A DNA stretch of 64,000 nucleotides from assembly GCF_020509005.1 (NCBI RefSeq), contig NC_063017.1:4526001-4590000 (forward strand). Reading direction: 5' to 3'. The position numbers and the translations under genes are program-made. The stretch is from Fulvia fulva. Its lineage: Eukaryota; Ascomycota; Dothideomycetes; Mycosphaerellales; Mycosphaerellaceae. Every line of letters starts with the position of its first letter. Positions within the stretch are counted from its first letter, which is position 1. A model generated the notes under the pieces. The model was given only the letters and a program-made list of their open reading frames with translations, made no database searches and had not been told where the DNA came from. Below are positions 1 through 9,853 of this stretch, in pieces.

Positions 1-459
1 GAGAACGATCCCAACCTTTCTCCAGAAGAAAAAGCGAGAGCCATCGCCGCACTACCTCCACCAGCATCCCGCTACCGCCCCCGCCCGCTCTTGACTCCAG
101 ACGACCTCATCATGCGTGAATGCGTCCGACGACAGCTGAGACAGCACGAGTGGTGGATCTCGCAAATGTTGTGGGGCTTTGTGTATCCTGGTGGGAGGTT
201 GATACGGACGCGAACGAGGGAGCAGTTGACTGCGATCCAGAGGTCGAATCACTTCAACAGAGTCACTACGATCCCAACGAACGAGGATGGCGAGGAGGTG
301 AAGCCGAAAGATGCAATACCGCCGCCACCGTCTGAGTCTGCGCAAGCTGGACCCAGCATGCAGAAGGAGAAGAGGCAGAATGCGGTTGGTAACAGCGAGC
401 AGCTCCCGGAGACGCCGAAGACGGCGGGAATGTTTGCTGCGAGTACTTCTCAGCTGTAG
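1..459 (+). CDS. Hypothetical protein, 3' end only
   Basis: The frame is open from the first base to the TAG at 457-459, so this is the last 152 codons of a gene that begins before the window. The visible part starts with a charged stretch (NDPNLSPEEKARAIAAL) and a Pro/Arg-rich linker. A basic segment rich in Trp and Arg follows (HEWWISQMLWGFVYPGG, then RTRTREQL), and the tail is low in complexity (Pro, Ser, Gln, Lys). No signal peptide or membrane segment is present here. I do not recognise the family. The Trp-rich core looks like a real folded segment and the tail looks disordered. Function unknown. Confidence 0.6.
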   Translation, partial: ENDPNLSPEEKARAIAALPPPASRYRPRPLLTPDDLIMRECVRRQLRQHEWWISQMLWGFVYPGGRLIRTRTREQLTAIQRSNHFNRVTTIPTNEDGEEVKPKDAIPPPPSESAQAGPSMQKEKRQNAVGNSEQLPETPKTAGMFAASTSQL

Positions 460-575
460 GATAGGTGGCTACATTGTACCTTGTGTAACTGCTGGACACT
501 GATTAATAATCTTTCCAACTCCTCTCTCCACTCCCATCCTCAACACAAGTCTTCCAACACATCTCACTCCACATT

Positions 576-1433
576 TCACCCTTCCCAAAAATACACCGCC
601 AATCCCCCCACAGCCTTAGCCCTCCCCCTCTCCCCCCTCTTCCTATTCTCCCTCCTCGCCCTCCCCACAACCTCAAAACACGCCTCCTCCACCGGAACAT
701 CCCCATCATGCTCATGATAACAACACACCTCCATCTCGAACAACATCCTATACTTAACCCGTCCCCCCCCCCTCTCCTCTCCACCGGCCCCCTCGCCCAC
801 CCCACCATAACCAGCCTCAAAAACTCCCCCGGCAAAATAGCCCAATTCGCCTCCAGCCACTCTGGCATCATGTACGCCAACGCGGCGTCAACGAGGTAGG
901 CGCGTAGGGTAGAGTCGGGGTGGGAGGCTGAGTTTGAGAAGGCTAGCGTGAGGAGAGGTTGGACGTAACAGTACCCTGTGCGACCGCTGGAGAGCAGGAG
1001 GTATTTGATGACGGTGTTGCGGAGGCAGGTGTCGTCGATGCGTTCGCCGAGGATGAAGAGGGTGCTGAGGAGGGTGAGGTGGTGCTTGATGGCGTTGAAG
1101 TCGGAGCTTGGAGCTTGGAGGGTCCGGAATGTAGCCGCCGGAGTAGAGGTAGGCGATGTAGGTGTGGAATGTGGCTGGGTTCTCTGCTGGTAGTGTGATG
1201 ATAATGGGGCTGTCGCTCTGATCACGCCGTTGTGCTGACAGAGCAGCTCTGAAGAATTTTGGAGTTTTTGCTCAAGATTGATGGGTGGACTAGGAAACTG
1301 GTCCTCTCCGATCCCACTTCGACGGCGATGGTCTGTTCGCTGAAGTCACGCCTGCATACTCGTTAGTGTGGAACTTGATGAGTGTCCCGAGGTGGACTCA
1401 CTTCTCGCGCTTCAACGATGCAGGTGAAGTCAT
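576..1433 (-). pseudogene. BTB/POZ-domain protein pseudogene, three frame lesions
   Basis: Read on the minus strand from an ATG at 1433, exon 1 (1402-1433) joins across a normal 50-base intron (1352-1401) to the start of a fungal BTB domain (EVGSERTSFLVHPSILSK). The conserved BTB sequence then changes frame three times. An extra A in the AAAA run (1257-1260) moves it into FFRAALSAQ and FHTYIAYLYSGGYIP. A direct 7-base duplication (GGAGCTT twice, 1103-1116) moves it to the frame with FNAIKHHLTLLSTLFILGER. A run of ten C (763-772) moves it to the frame holding the Cys/His end (MEVCCYHEH). Each segment alone looks like a fungal BTB protein. BTB proteins usually act in protein-protein contacts, often as ubiquitin ligase adaptors. 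The homopolymer step could be a sequencing error; the other two look like real mutations. Confidence 0.75.
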
Positions 1434-1946
1434 AATGTCCCTTTGACGATCATAGCCGGGCTCGAGGTCGAGCTGCTTGCGACAGGAATAGAAAAGAATA
1501 AGGAGTGGTGAGCAAGATGCACCAGCTCAAATGAAGTCTCACTCTCAAGTGGGTACATGATTGTCTGAAAGCTCAAGCACCAAGAGCACCAACGGTCGCT
1601 AGCACATGCGCCGATCCTTGCCTCACCACCGGCCGCTAGCGTCTGGCTGTACCTTCTCAGTCCCCTTTCAACACCATACCATCGAGTTGGTTTCTGGCAG
1701 AAGGTCCATCAAGATGCTCGTTGGTCAAGCTGGAGGACGAGATGGAATGGACCAGGAAAGGGCGGCTTCAGTAACAATGTCCTTCTCTCCGCTATCTGTA
1801 CCGAAGCCCATACGTAGTAGTCTTTTGCACGACCAGGGATATCAATCCAGACCACAAACAAGAACTCTAGACGCCTTGCAAACGAACCACACGACATCGC
1901 TTCTATCCCGCCTCTATCATCGCGCACCGCAAACGACCAGCTCCGC
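1434..1946. other. Intergenic, no gene seen
   Basis: This lies between the 5' end of the BTB pseudogene and the 3' end of VPS1, which point away from each other here. The open frames inside are short and have no protein-like composition. It should hold the old BTB promoter and the VPS1 3' UTR. Confidence 0.5.
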
Positions 1947-4274
1947 TCACTGCACTTGGCTGACGATCTCGCTGGCTTTGCTGAGACTCTCCACCATCTG
2001 CTGGCACTCTTTCCGCCGTCTGGTTGTGTAGTCGCTCTCCTTGAGAAGGTCGTCGAGTTCTTGTGTGCGGTACATCTGCTCGAGAAGTTCTCTCTGCATT
2101 TCGTCTTTCGAGTGTCTGGAGTTGGTCAGTATAAGCCGAATGGAATGGATGGCGATGTGCTTACTCGACGAGGTTCAACATGATAGCCTTTGGCACCATG
2201 TCGATGACTGTCCTCCGCACAATGTTGAAGTAGGATGTGATTAGAAGCTTGATCACTTCCACTTCCTGAGTCTCCTTCTCGCTCAGAGTACCGCTGGCCT
2301 TCAACGTTGGCGGCGGCGGCTCCATGGCAGCCATCTTCTTCTTGTTCTTACTCGCGAAGAATGACCCGAAAAAGCCAGAGCCATCTCCATTTGATAGGTC
2401 TAAGCTAGGGCTTGCTGATCGTGGAGGTTGTGCGCTTGGTGGCAGTGGCTTGCCCGTCTTTGGGTCGACCTGCACAGGCTTGGCAGCATTGTGCTTCTCG
2501 TTGACGATCGCCATTGCGCGGTGGCCGTTGATGAAGTCGGGGTGGCCAGTATTGACGTAGCATGCCTCCATAGCCACAAGATCCTTCACCAGTTTATTAG
2601 TTGGGTCCATGGCCTTCTTGAAGAACGATACGACCACTTGATGTAGCTTCTCCTTGAGTGCGGGATATCTGCGGTAAAGTGGCTTGTTCATCAATTGTCC
2701 GAGGATGCGCACCAGCTCATCGTAGATCAAGCTGACACACTTGAGCGATGGATCTTCCAGGCGTTTGATTTGTTGCTTGACAATGAGCTCAAACGCAGTT
2801 GTGCCAACGAAAAGCGCAGGAGAAGAACCAGAGGAGTTGTACAGGATCGTCCGGATGTCGATGTCCTTGACCTGGTCGAATGGGTCTACTGCCTTGATAC
2901 CGTTGCTGTACAGTTCGTGATATACGAAAGCGATTCGGGCACCACCAGAAAGCTCGATCGATGATAGCTCAGCATTGTGTCCTTCGAGCACTGTTCGGTA
3001 TTCGCTCGAGAACTCTGTGATGATGTTGAGGATGATGTTTGCAGGGTTGCCGAGCATGCTATCACCAAGCTGCTGCAGTTCTGCCGAGTACTTCTGCAAC
3101 GAAGCTGAGATACGAGCCTTGATGTCGGGTAGCGTCTGCTTGATGTGCATCATCAGGATGAGGTTGAGCTTTCGTGCCAAGTAGGGTGTTCCGCAGTACG
3201 ACGCTTTGTTCCTGTACGCCTTGTGGTTCTCAAAGAAGTTCTTCTCGTTCTCCAGCGCGTACGAAATGGCCTTCTTATTCTCAATGTCGCGCTGTCCTCT
3301 GTTCACGACCGGGACGTAGCCCAGTCGTAGTGGGATGATACGGCCTGCCAGAATGTCCACTACATCCGTCCCTTCGTCCATCAAGTCAACCTTTGTGAGC
3401 ACACCGATCGTTCGCTGACCTTCCGGATCGACTTCGCGAGCCAGTTTGAGACCGTCCGAGTTCGCAAGATCGGTGTTCGCTGCCGTGACCGCCAGGATAA
3501 TGGCATTTGGCTTCTGAATCTGCTTGAGCACCATCTCCCTGATTTGTCGCTCGATATCTCTTGGCTGGTCACCAACGGGCACCTTGGTCAGACCAGGAAG
3601 ATCGACCAGGGTAAGCGTCAGGACGTTTGGCGAGTAGATGCGCAGGTTGATGGGTGCTGGAGAAATGCCAGCATTTCGGCCCGTCTTGCTCTCGGTCTCC
3701 TTGACGATCTCCTCACGGATCTTGTTAAAGTCGTGGAACTTCTGGCCTGGTATATGTAGAAACTCTCCCCACTCTTCCACGTTGGCTTCCTTGTCGCTGG
3801 TACCCTCAATCTTCTCGCCGTCTGCTACGCCGTTCTCTTGCGCTTTCTGGGGTGAGGATCGGTTGATGAGTTGCATGATCAGCGGTCGTCGCGTGACAAT
3901 ACCCGTGCCTCGAGGAAGACTATGGTGGTCAGCACATGCACTCGTTTGTCCTTACAGATGTGTTGTCCTTACAAGTCGCGCCCTACTATGTTCTCCAACA
4001 CCGAACTCTTTCCACTCGATTGCGATCCCACGACGGCGATCTGTGGCAGATCGATTGGGTTTTGCACCTGACCATCCTATTAGTTCCTCCGGTTTGTGGT
4101 TTCGGTGGCTTGCGGACACGTACGCCGACTGTAGTGAAGACATCCTGGAGCTTGTTGACGAGCGTGATGAGGCCAGGGTCGTTCACGTTGATCCTGCATG
4201 TGTGTTAGTATGGTACATGTCGCAGTATGTCCGGTTGTGGTAGCTGCTCACGCGTTGGGGTTTGTCTGCGCCAT
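1947..4274 (-). CDS. VPS1: Vacuolar sorting dynamin-like GTPase Vps1
   Basis: This is a large GTPase that assembles into collars to pinch membranes in Golgi-to-vacuole sorting, endocytosis and peroxisome division. Minus-strand exons are 4252-4274, 4124-4193, 3973-4067, 2165-3919 and 1947-2115. All four introns (49-58 bases) obey GT-AG, and the joined frame gives 703 residues, the usual Vps1 length. The P-loop GSQSSGKS is at residues 45-52, followed by [16 protein letters not shown] near 169-172 and LTKVDL. The middle/stalk region follows. The C-terminal GED ends in [16 protein letters not shown]. The insert [15 protein letters not shown] and the [10 protein letters not shown] segment fit Vps1 better than mitochondrial Dnm1. 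There is no PH domain, as expected. Start chosen as the only ATG that gives the short N-terminus typical of the family. Confidence 0.95.
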
Positions 4275-5085
4275 GGCAGGCGGTGATCAGGAGTGTTTCG
4301 TTGTGGTGTCTGAGTGTGCGCAAAGTGGTGCAGGCTGGGTAGAAGCAATGTGTGCGGTGTGTATTGGATAGTCTGCAGTGCAGAAGAGGTGGACAAGTTG
4401 TTGTGGTGTTATGTTGTTGCCTTCACGTTCTCCATCAACGAACATCGGCTCTGACGACGAAGCTCATGTGCTGCTGGCGACTCCCGCGCCACTCCATTCC
4501 CAGGGTTCAGCATTCAGCCACATGGCACGGTGCGTTTCACCTGGGCACTTCATCGGCTTCGAGGTCGTCTTCTTTCCACCCAAAACACCTGCATCAAATC
4601 CATCGTACCTTATCAGTTGAAATCTCTAGCACTTTCGGGTGTCGCCCTTCGAGGAAGTGTATTATCCTGCCGAACGCTGGACATGATCAACGCCTTCTCG
4701 AATCAAGCTGACCAGTCCTCCATCTCCATGGTCACGGGTCTCTTACGTTATATGGTTTCTTGCATTGAAAAGTGACGCCGACTCTTCGAATGTCTATCAC
4801 ACTATCTCAGCCCACAGAACAAAATCCCAAAAAAACACCTCAAGAATCACGCCATCGCGCTGGCCCTCCATGTCGCTATGAATCGCTGTTCGGACGGTGT
4901 CGGCAGCGGTATACTCCAAGGTGCCGTATGTGCTGCGACCGGAGAAACCAAGACCCGCCGGAAGCTGGTGGCGAAGTACAGCAAAGCTATCTATGGCAAA
5001 GAAGACATGATCCGGCATCGTGTCTAGTGCCGCCTTCAAGCCGAGCTTGTCGCTATCAATCAGGCACTGCAAATGGCTCAGGACA
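4275..5085. other. Intergenic; VPS1 promoter and possible 3' exon of the neighbour
   Basis: The first part is the upstream region of VPS1. The second part (4797-5097) is open on the minus strand, in a frame that could belong to the F-box-like gene at 5086-5726 if a 46-base intron is spliced (see that entry). No independent gene is visible. Confidence 0.4.
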
Positions 5086-5726
5086 CTATCTCGACCCATG
5101 GAGGTCTAAACAGGTACCGCGATCGTCGCCGCAGTGGTCACAGCAGAATACTGTCCTGAGCTCGGCACGAGGTGGCTGACACGGAAACATGGCGCCAACG
5201 CGACCGCCCAGTTTCCTCAGGCACGGAGCATCGGGCTCGCAGATCAGTCTGAAATCGGCCTGATCCCGGATGTCAGGTGGCGGCTCTCCGTGCATGAGGT
5301 CATCGAAGCGACTGTCGTACGCGCAACTCAGCTGACCATCGTAGGTGTCGAGGCGCATTCCATGAAAGAGTACCACTGAGTCGTCATGACGCTTGTTGGA
5401 GAAGTGGTTCCTGTCGCCATCATCCACTTTGAAGCGCTCGGCGCCTGGCCAAAGTGGCAGGCGGAAGTCGCTCTCCTTGTCGGGGAGGACTCCGACCATC
5501 TTCTTGATCTTGTTGGAGCCGTTTACGGTGTCGCGCATGCACTTGACAACCTGCATGGCACGTAGCACGTCGCGGGCGTCAGTGTAAAGCAAGATCTGCT
5601 ATGAGGACGTTAGCTGGTGTGGCACAGAAGCAGAAGCGCGTTGCATACCTCCATCAACTCGACCGTCTCGAACACGTCCATGGCCTTCTCGGCGGCCTTG
5701 CGCATCTTCTCCTCGGATGTAGACAT
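5086..5726 (-). CDS. F-box-like fungal protein
   Basis: Minus-strand exons are 5649-5726 (26 codons) and 5086-5598, with a 50-base GT-AG intron between them; product 196 residues. The N-terminus reads VFETVELMEQILLYTDARDVLRAMQVVK across the splice junction when both halves are joined, which is the F-box-like helix pattern common in plant-associated ascomycetes. The later AMFPCQPP matches the conserved QPP block of this family. Such proteins are thought to be adaptors for ubiquitin ligases, but no substrate is known. The short C-terminus (CCDHCGDD, then a stop at 5086) is odd. Removing a 46-base GT-AG intron that begins in codons for RTVF would instead continue the frame to a stop at 4797 and add about 90 residues. 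The start is the Met just before the conserved block; longer upstream frames look non-coding. Confidence 0.7.
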
Positions 5727-6207
5727 CGCAGTGGTTTTCGGGTCGGGATCAAGCTCGCTGCAGATATTGGACCTTTGCGAAGTCTGCCGTGTAAGATGAG
5801 GCGCGGTTGTTATATGCACAAGGGATAAATGAAAGACAAGAGCAGAGAATGCAGTTTTGTACTTTAGGCGCAAGACAATGGACCGTGCGCCGGAGACACC
5901 CGACGGCATGTGATTGCTCATTCACTTGACAATGAATAAGCGAAATACCGAATCCGTCACGCAGCAAACAGAAAGGAAAGAAGGGTGAAATGGATTAACA
6001 CGCGGCACCGTTCCCACATGCAGAGCTTTTGGGACGCAGACGAAGATCATGAAGGGTAGAGTGAAAGGTGGAGAAAGAAGTACAAGAAGGTAAGGTGCAG
6101 AACAAAGCGGTCACAACACACGATCTCAAGGAGACGACCTTGAGCACAAAATCAGGGACTATCTTTTCATTTCCCCCAGACTATCGCCCCTTGATGTCGT
6201 TCCACCT
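5727..6207. other. Intergenic, no gene seen
   Basis: This separates two minus-strand genes. It must contain the promoter of the F-box-like gene and the terminator of the 2EXR-type gene. It is A-rich in places, with no clear TATA box and no coding signal. Confidence 0.45.
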
Positions 6208-6858
6208 TTAGAAGAACCAGCTTTTGCGTACAGACGCTGACCACTCGAGCTTGCCAACCAAATTACCACTCTCCATCATATCCTCGATAGCAGCCCGCCT
6301 CCAATGCCATCGAAAGTCGTAGACTGGCTCGAATCGTGACCCTCGCCCGTCATTTGGCCCCTCCACAGATATAACCTCAATACGTACGCCAGCATCAAGG
6401 ATCGTATCGACAATCCTCTTCGCGGCTCTACTCGCCGCATTCTCGACAACAAAACACCCTCCTGTTCTTGCCCATGCCATGCGCTCAGCATAAGTCTGAT
6501 CGCATGGAGGCGCAGTGCCGTAGTATTTGTCCTCGAAGCGGAGAGTCAAGTGCTTTACAGTCGCGTTCATGTCCTTCATGCTACGTAGCCATATCGAGAG
6601 TGCCTTCTGCTGAAATGGGATTGAAACTTTGCCGTGATCTTCGTAAACGTACTTCTCCTCGGAGTGCCACATGAGGAGTGCCTCGCTTCGGATCTGGCGG
6701 CATACTCCCAGGAGAGCTGGAGGCGCCTCTTTGCCAATTTGCTTGATGTCTTGTGCACTCCTGCTGTGTAGAAGAACGAGAGTCCAGATGTCGTTGCGTA
6801 GCTCGGCTGGGAGCTTTTGTAATATGCCAGCGGGTTTTGTCATCTCCATAGCTGGCAT
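6208..6858 (-). CDS. 2EXR/F-box-like domain protein
   Basis: Single exon of 216 residues. It begins MPAMEMTKPAGILQKLP and continues AELRNDIWTLVLLH, the signature of the fungal 2EXR/F-box-like family. The usual ALLGVCRQIRSEALLMW follows (the 'CRQIRxEA' block). The C-terminal half is of mixed charge with no catalytic motif. There is no signal peptide or membrane segment, so a cytosolic or nuclear protein is likely. The family is greatly expanded in dothideomycetes and its biochemical role is unknown. A similar protein sits at 60206-61132. The start is the first ATG of the open frame. Confidence 0.75.
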   Translation of the reverse strand: MPAMEMTKPAGILQKLPAELRNDIWTLVLLHSRSAQDIKQIGKEAPPALLGVCRQIRSEALLMWHSEEKYVYEDHGKVSIPFQQKALSIWLRSMKDMNATVKHLTLRFEDKYYGTAPPCDQTYAERMAWARTGGCFVVENAASRAAKRIVDTILDAGVRIEVISVEGPNDGRGSRFEPVYDFRWHWRRAAIEDMMESGNLVGKLEWSASVRKSWFF

Positions 6859-7527
6859 GGTATGCTGTGCTGATCTGTATTGAGCACGTGAGGAGTAGAT
6901 CGACTGGCGAGTCTTACTGAGCAGTAATAGCGGAGCCTTGTGATGCTCGAAATGCTCTGATCTGACTGTGATGCCGGTGAAATAGCGTGGTTGATGTCTG
7001 AGCAGTATTGTTGGACGATTTGCGTCTTGTGAAGGTGATGACGATGGCGAAGGCGATATGCGAAATTCTGCAAATTCTTATATCCAAAGTGAACCCTTAC
7101 ATAAGGACAAAAAGGTTACAAGTAAGAATGAACTCTGATGCTTAGAAGCATCAAATGTTTCCAACGCCAAGGATTGTCGTCAGGTCAGCAGGCGTGCAGA
7201 AAAGGTCGCTACTACCCAAGTGCATCCAAGATTCTATGCCGGAAAATGGGTCGCGATGAACCAAACATACCGCTACATGTTGTCGCGAGTTCCCTCGTCG
7301 CCTTAGAAGCCTTCCATAGACTTCTGTTCGGATCCACGTACTCACATCTGCATCAAATGATGAAGGGGCCGAGTATGTGATGGATGAGGCCCAGAAGTAT
7401 GACTTCAGGAAGGATCGCAAGAGATATGAGGGCAAGACGAGAGATTCATCGTGGTTCCATGCTGAGGCGACTTGATATGACGTGAATGACAGTGCCTGGA
7501 GGCACTCCGGTGTCCTGCCGAGCTTGC
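6859..7527. other. Intergenic, possible gene relic
   Basis: No complete gene is visible. On the plus strand a short open tail (about 7374-7472) reads VMDEAQKYDFRKDRKRYEG and ends at TGA. Its charged, Tyr-rich composition is protein-like, so it may be the last piece of another lost gene next to the TauD and P450 fragments. I cannot name it. Confidence 0.3.
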
Positions 7528-7885
7528 CTACGGTTCCGACAATGCTTCACGCCTTGTCTTACTGTCTGGGTCAATGTCAGGTGCTTCGCCAATACCAACG
7601 GCTCGGTTACCGAATCTGTCTCCAAGGCCGTCGTAGTCGTAGGTAGCAGTGTGGAAAGTGCTCCTGTCATCCCAGATGGCTTGCAAAGTGTTAGCATCCG
7701 GTCTTCTGCTCTCCAGACAGACTAACGTACCAAGGTCGTTCGAATTCCTCCATTTGAATCTTACAGTCAGATAGTGATTCTCGTAAACTGTGTTCTTGAA
7801 CAGAGCCAATAAGCGCTCCGACTCATCTGAATGAAGCTCGTGCATATACCGTGGAAAGGGGCCCAGGGCATATAGGCTCCCGCGC
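7528..7885 (-). pseudogene. TauD-type 2-oxoglutarate dioxygenase, C-terminal fragment
   Basis: Minus-strand exons 7731-7885 and 7528-7679 join across a 51-base GT-AG intron. The product runs from YALGPFPRYMHELHSDESE through YLTVRFKW and NDLAIWDDRSTFHTATYDY to FGNRAVGIGE. This is the C-terminal half of a fungal alpha-ketoglutarate-dependent dioxygenase of the taurine/sulfonate type. The distal iron His (STFHTA) and the 2-oxoglutarate Arg (GNRAVG) are present. The N-terminal half with the HxD iron motif is missing, and there is no ATG at the new 5' end. Homology stops at about 7885, where a P450 fragment begins on the other strand. The surviving reading frame and splice sites are intact, so the break is fairly recent or the fragment was moved here. 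Confidence 0.75.
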
Positions 7886-8225
7886 ACTACACCGCTCACA
7901 CGAGTTCATAGATCCAGGAATGTTCGATCCGTACCGCTGGCTAGAAAGCACAGTACCGACGAACCGCACCAACATACCACTGTATCAAGCCTTCAGGCCG
8001 TTCGGATCTGGTCGGAGAAGCTGCGTTGAGCGCTCATTTGCTCTTGAGACGATATTTGTGGTAATCGCCTGCATAATCCTGGAGTACGACATACGATCCA
8101 TTGGAGCCGAGACTACGTGCGAATCCCACAATGAGGACCATGGGAGATGTCCGGAGTATCCTCTCCGAAGACATTTGACCGCTATAGGATCTGGCCCGCA
8201 GCTGCGATTCTGTCCGATTGTCTAA
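7886..8225 (+). pseudogene. Cytochrome P450, C-terminal heme-binding fragment
   Basis: The frame to the TAA at 8223-8225 contains FDPYRWLES, then AFRPFGSGRRSCVERSFALE and IFVVIACIILEYDI. The FxxGxRxC loop with the heme Cys is clear, although the usual Gly after CxG is Glu. This is the last 90 or so residues of a fungal P450. The I-helix, the ExxR motif and the membrane anchor are absent upstream, where the sequence becomes the antisense TauD fragment. No start codon or promoter belongs to it. Fungal P450s of this kind oxidise secondary metabolites or xenobiotics, but the substrate cannot be told from a tail. Confidence 0.75.
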
Positions 8226-8342
8226 GCTTGCTGGAGAGTTGTGGCAAGATACGCCCGATACCAGACACTGTGCGCCCTTCTGAAGCCATGCTCCTGCCAA
8301 TGCCAGATGGGCTCTGCAGGGTCGGGAGTGTCACTTGAGTAC

Positions 8343-9257
8343 CTAGTTGGGGTTATCTTCTTGTCGCTGTTGTGGTCCAGGGTCCCGCGACTCAGGTGCA
8401 CGCTGTTGTGCTCTTTCCACGACTTCCTGAGGTGGCGGCTCATGGGCTTGTCGAGGTGGCTGCTGTAGTGGCTGCCGAGCAGGTTGCTGCGGCTACGGCT
8501 GGTGATGTTGCGCTTGAGCAGGCTGAGCTAGCTATAGCTGATGGCGCGGCATTGAGCCAGGCCAAAACTGGTGAGGCATGACGTTCTGCTTGAACTGGAG
8601 CTGCAAGTGTAGCAGATACGGCGGTGGGGTCCCATGCATGGCCATATGCATTGGCATCTGAATCCGACCAGGTCGGTACAGATGGAGGGACAGTAAGGGG
8701 GCTGTGGGAAGCTGATGAAGCCATTGGGGTAGAGGTGCTGCTGGCATGGGCAAAGGAACAGGACTGACCCCAGTCGACCAAGACATGCTTCGAAAGAGAC
8801 GATATGTCAAAGAGATTTTGTATCAATTCGTGCTCAGAGCTTTCGATTGCAGATGCGGATTCATGCCCTCTGGGCCATTTGCTTGAATGTCATGCACGCG
8901 CGCTTCAGACTGGACTACTCCGTTCGTTGCCGCTTGCTTCTTGGCTGGGAGTCGTAGGCCGTCGTGCAATCTAGTTCAGTCTTGTCTTCAGGCGCATTGC
9001 CGGCGGAAACATTCATCATCGCGGGCGCCATCTTCATCATCGTCGTCACCTTCGTTAGCTTCTTCTTCGTCGTCATGGTCGTCGCCGTCATTCTCATCAT
9101 CATCGTCGTCCTCTGTCCCGTTCTCGTTGTCCGAAGCATCGCTGATGTGTTTACCTCGATCATCATACTCGCCAACGATGCGCTCAAACTCATCAAACTC
9201 GACGTCCTTGAGCTGTCTACTATGCGGGACACCGTCAATGAGGAGCTTCCGAAAATA
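8343..9257 (-). pseudogene. Broken acidic and Gln/Pro-rich gene (possible regulator)
   Basis: After a likely splice acceptor at 9258 the minus strand reads FRKLLIDGVPHSRQLKDVEF and EFERIVGEYDD, then a long Asp/Glu tract (9020-9160). The frame then shifts to one ending in PRSKRQRTE. Farther down (8343-8810) another frame is rich in Pro, Met and Gln (MPMHMAMHG, FKQNVMPHQFWPG, QQPARQPLQQPPRQ) but is cut by TAG at 8532-8534 and 8493-8495. Both stops sit where Gln codons are expected. An overlapping frame (8440-8826, Ser/Thr/Ala-rich) looks less natural. Acidic and Gln-rich tracts with a basic RSKRQR motif suggest a former transcriptional regulator, but no DNA-binding domain is visible. Confidence 0.4.
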
Positions 9258-9853
9258 CTAATCTTAAAGAAATACCGCGCCTCCTTCCCTGAGGTACTGC
9301 AGTTCCTAGGCTGGTTATTTTGATACAACAGTACATGTACATGTATACTGGAACATTGAAGGTAGGTCCCATGACGTGAAGAGGTCATTGCATCTGCCAA
9401 GGTGTCTCGTGCTCGTGCTCGTTTCACATGCATTACCCCAGCTGTCTAATGCGGCTTATGGCAGTGCGCGCGCGGCCCGTCTCACTGACAGCACCATGGG
9501 CCAAGCGAGATAGCATAGGCAGGCCATCGACACTCCTTGGCAGGTTATGTGATGATGCTGTAAGGTGAAGTGTACGTACATGTAAGAAGAAAGCGAAGAG
9601 GTGTGAACTGTGAAGGACTTCCAGCTCGCATTTCGCACCTCGCAGCTGGCGATCCGAGCTCCTTCTCCACCTTCAACCTTGGTGGTCCCGGAAACCTGGA
9701 GCTCTCCAAAACGATTTCCAATCTCCAGCCTCAAGGCTCACACATCCTGAAACCAACACATAACGACGTACCTTGACGAGCTGAACGACTTCACGACCTG
9801 ATATATGCCATAATACATAGCCTGTCCCACTCTCAACCACAGCTTCCACCACT
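9258..9853. other. Intergenic, promoter region of the SRPBCC gene
   Basis: No coding signal. It holds a short alternating tract (ACATGTACATGTATAC near 9331-9346) and the upstream region of the gene starting at 9854. Confidence 0.45.

Noticed and set aside
8440..8826. Ser/Thr/Ala-rich frame as the true gene in the 8.4-8.8 kb region
   Set aside because: The alternative Pro/Gln-rich frame has the more natural composition beyond about 8760. Neither is complete, so the region is called a pseudogene.
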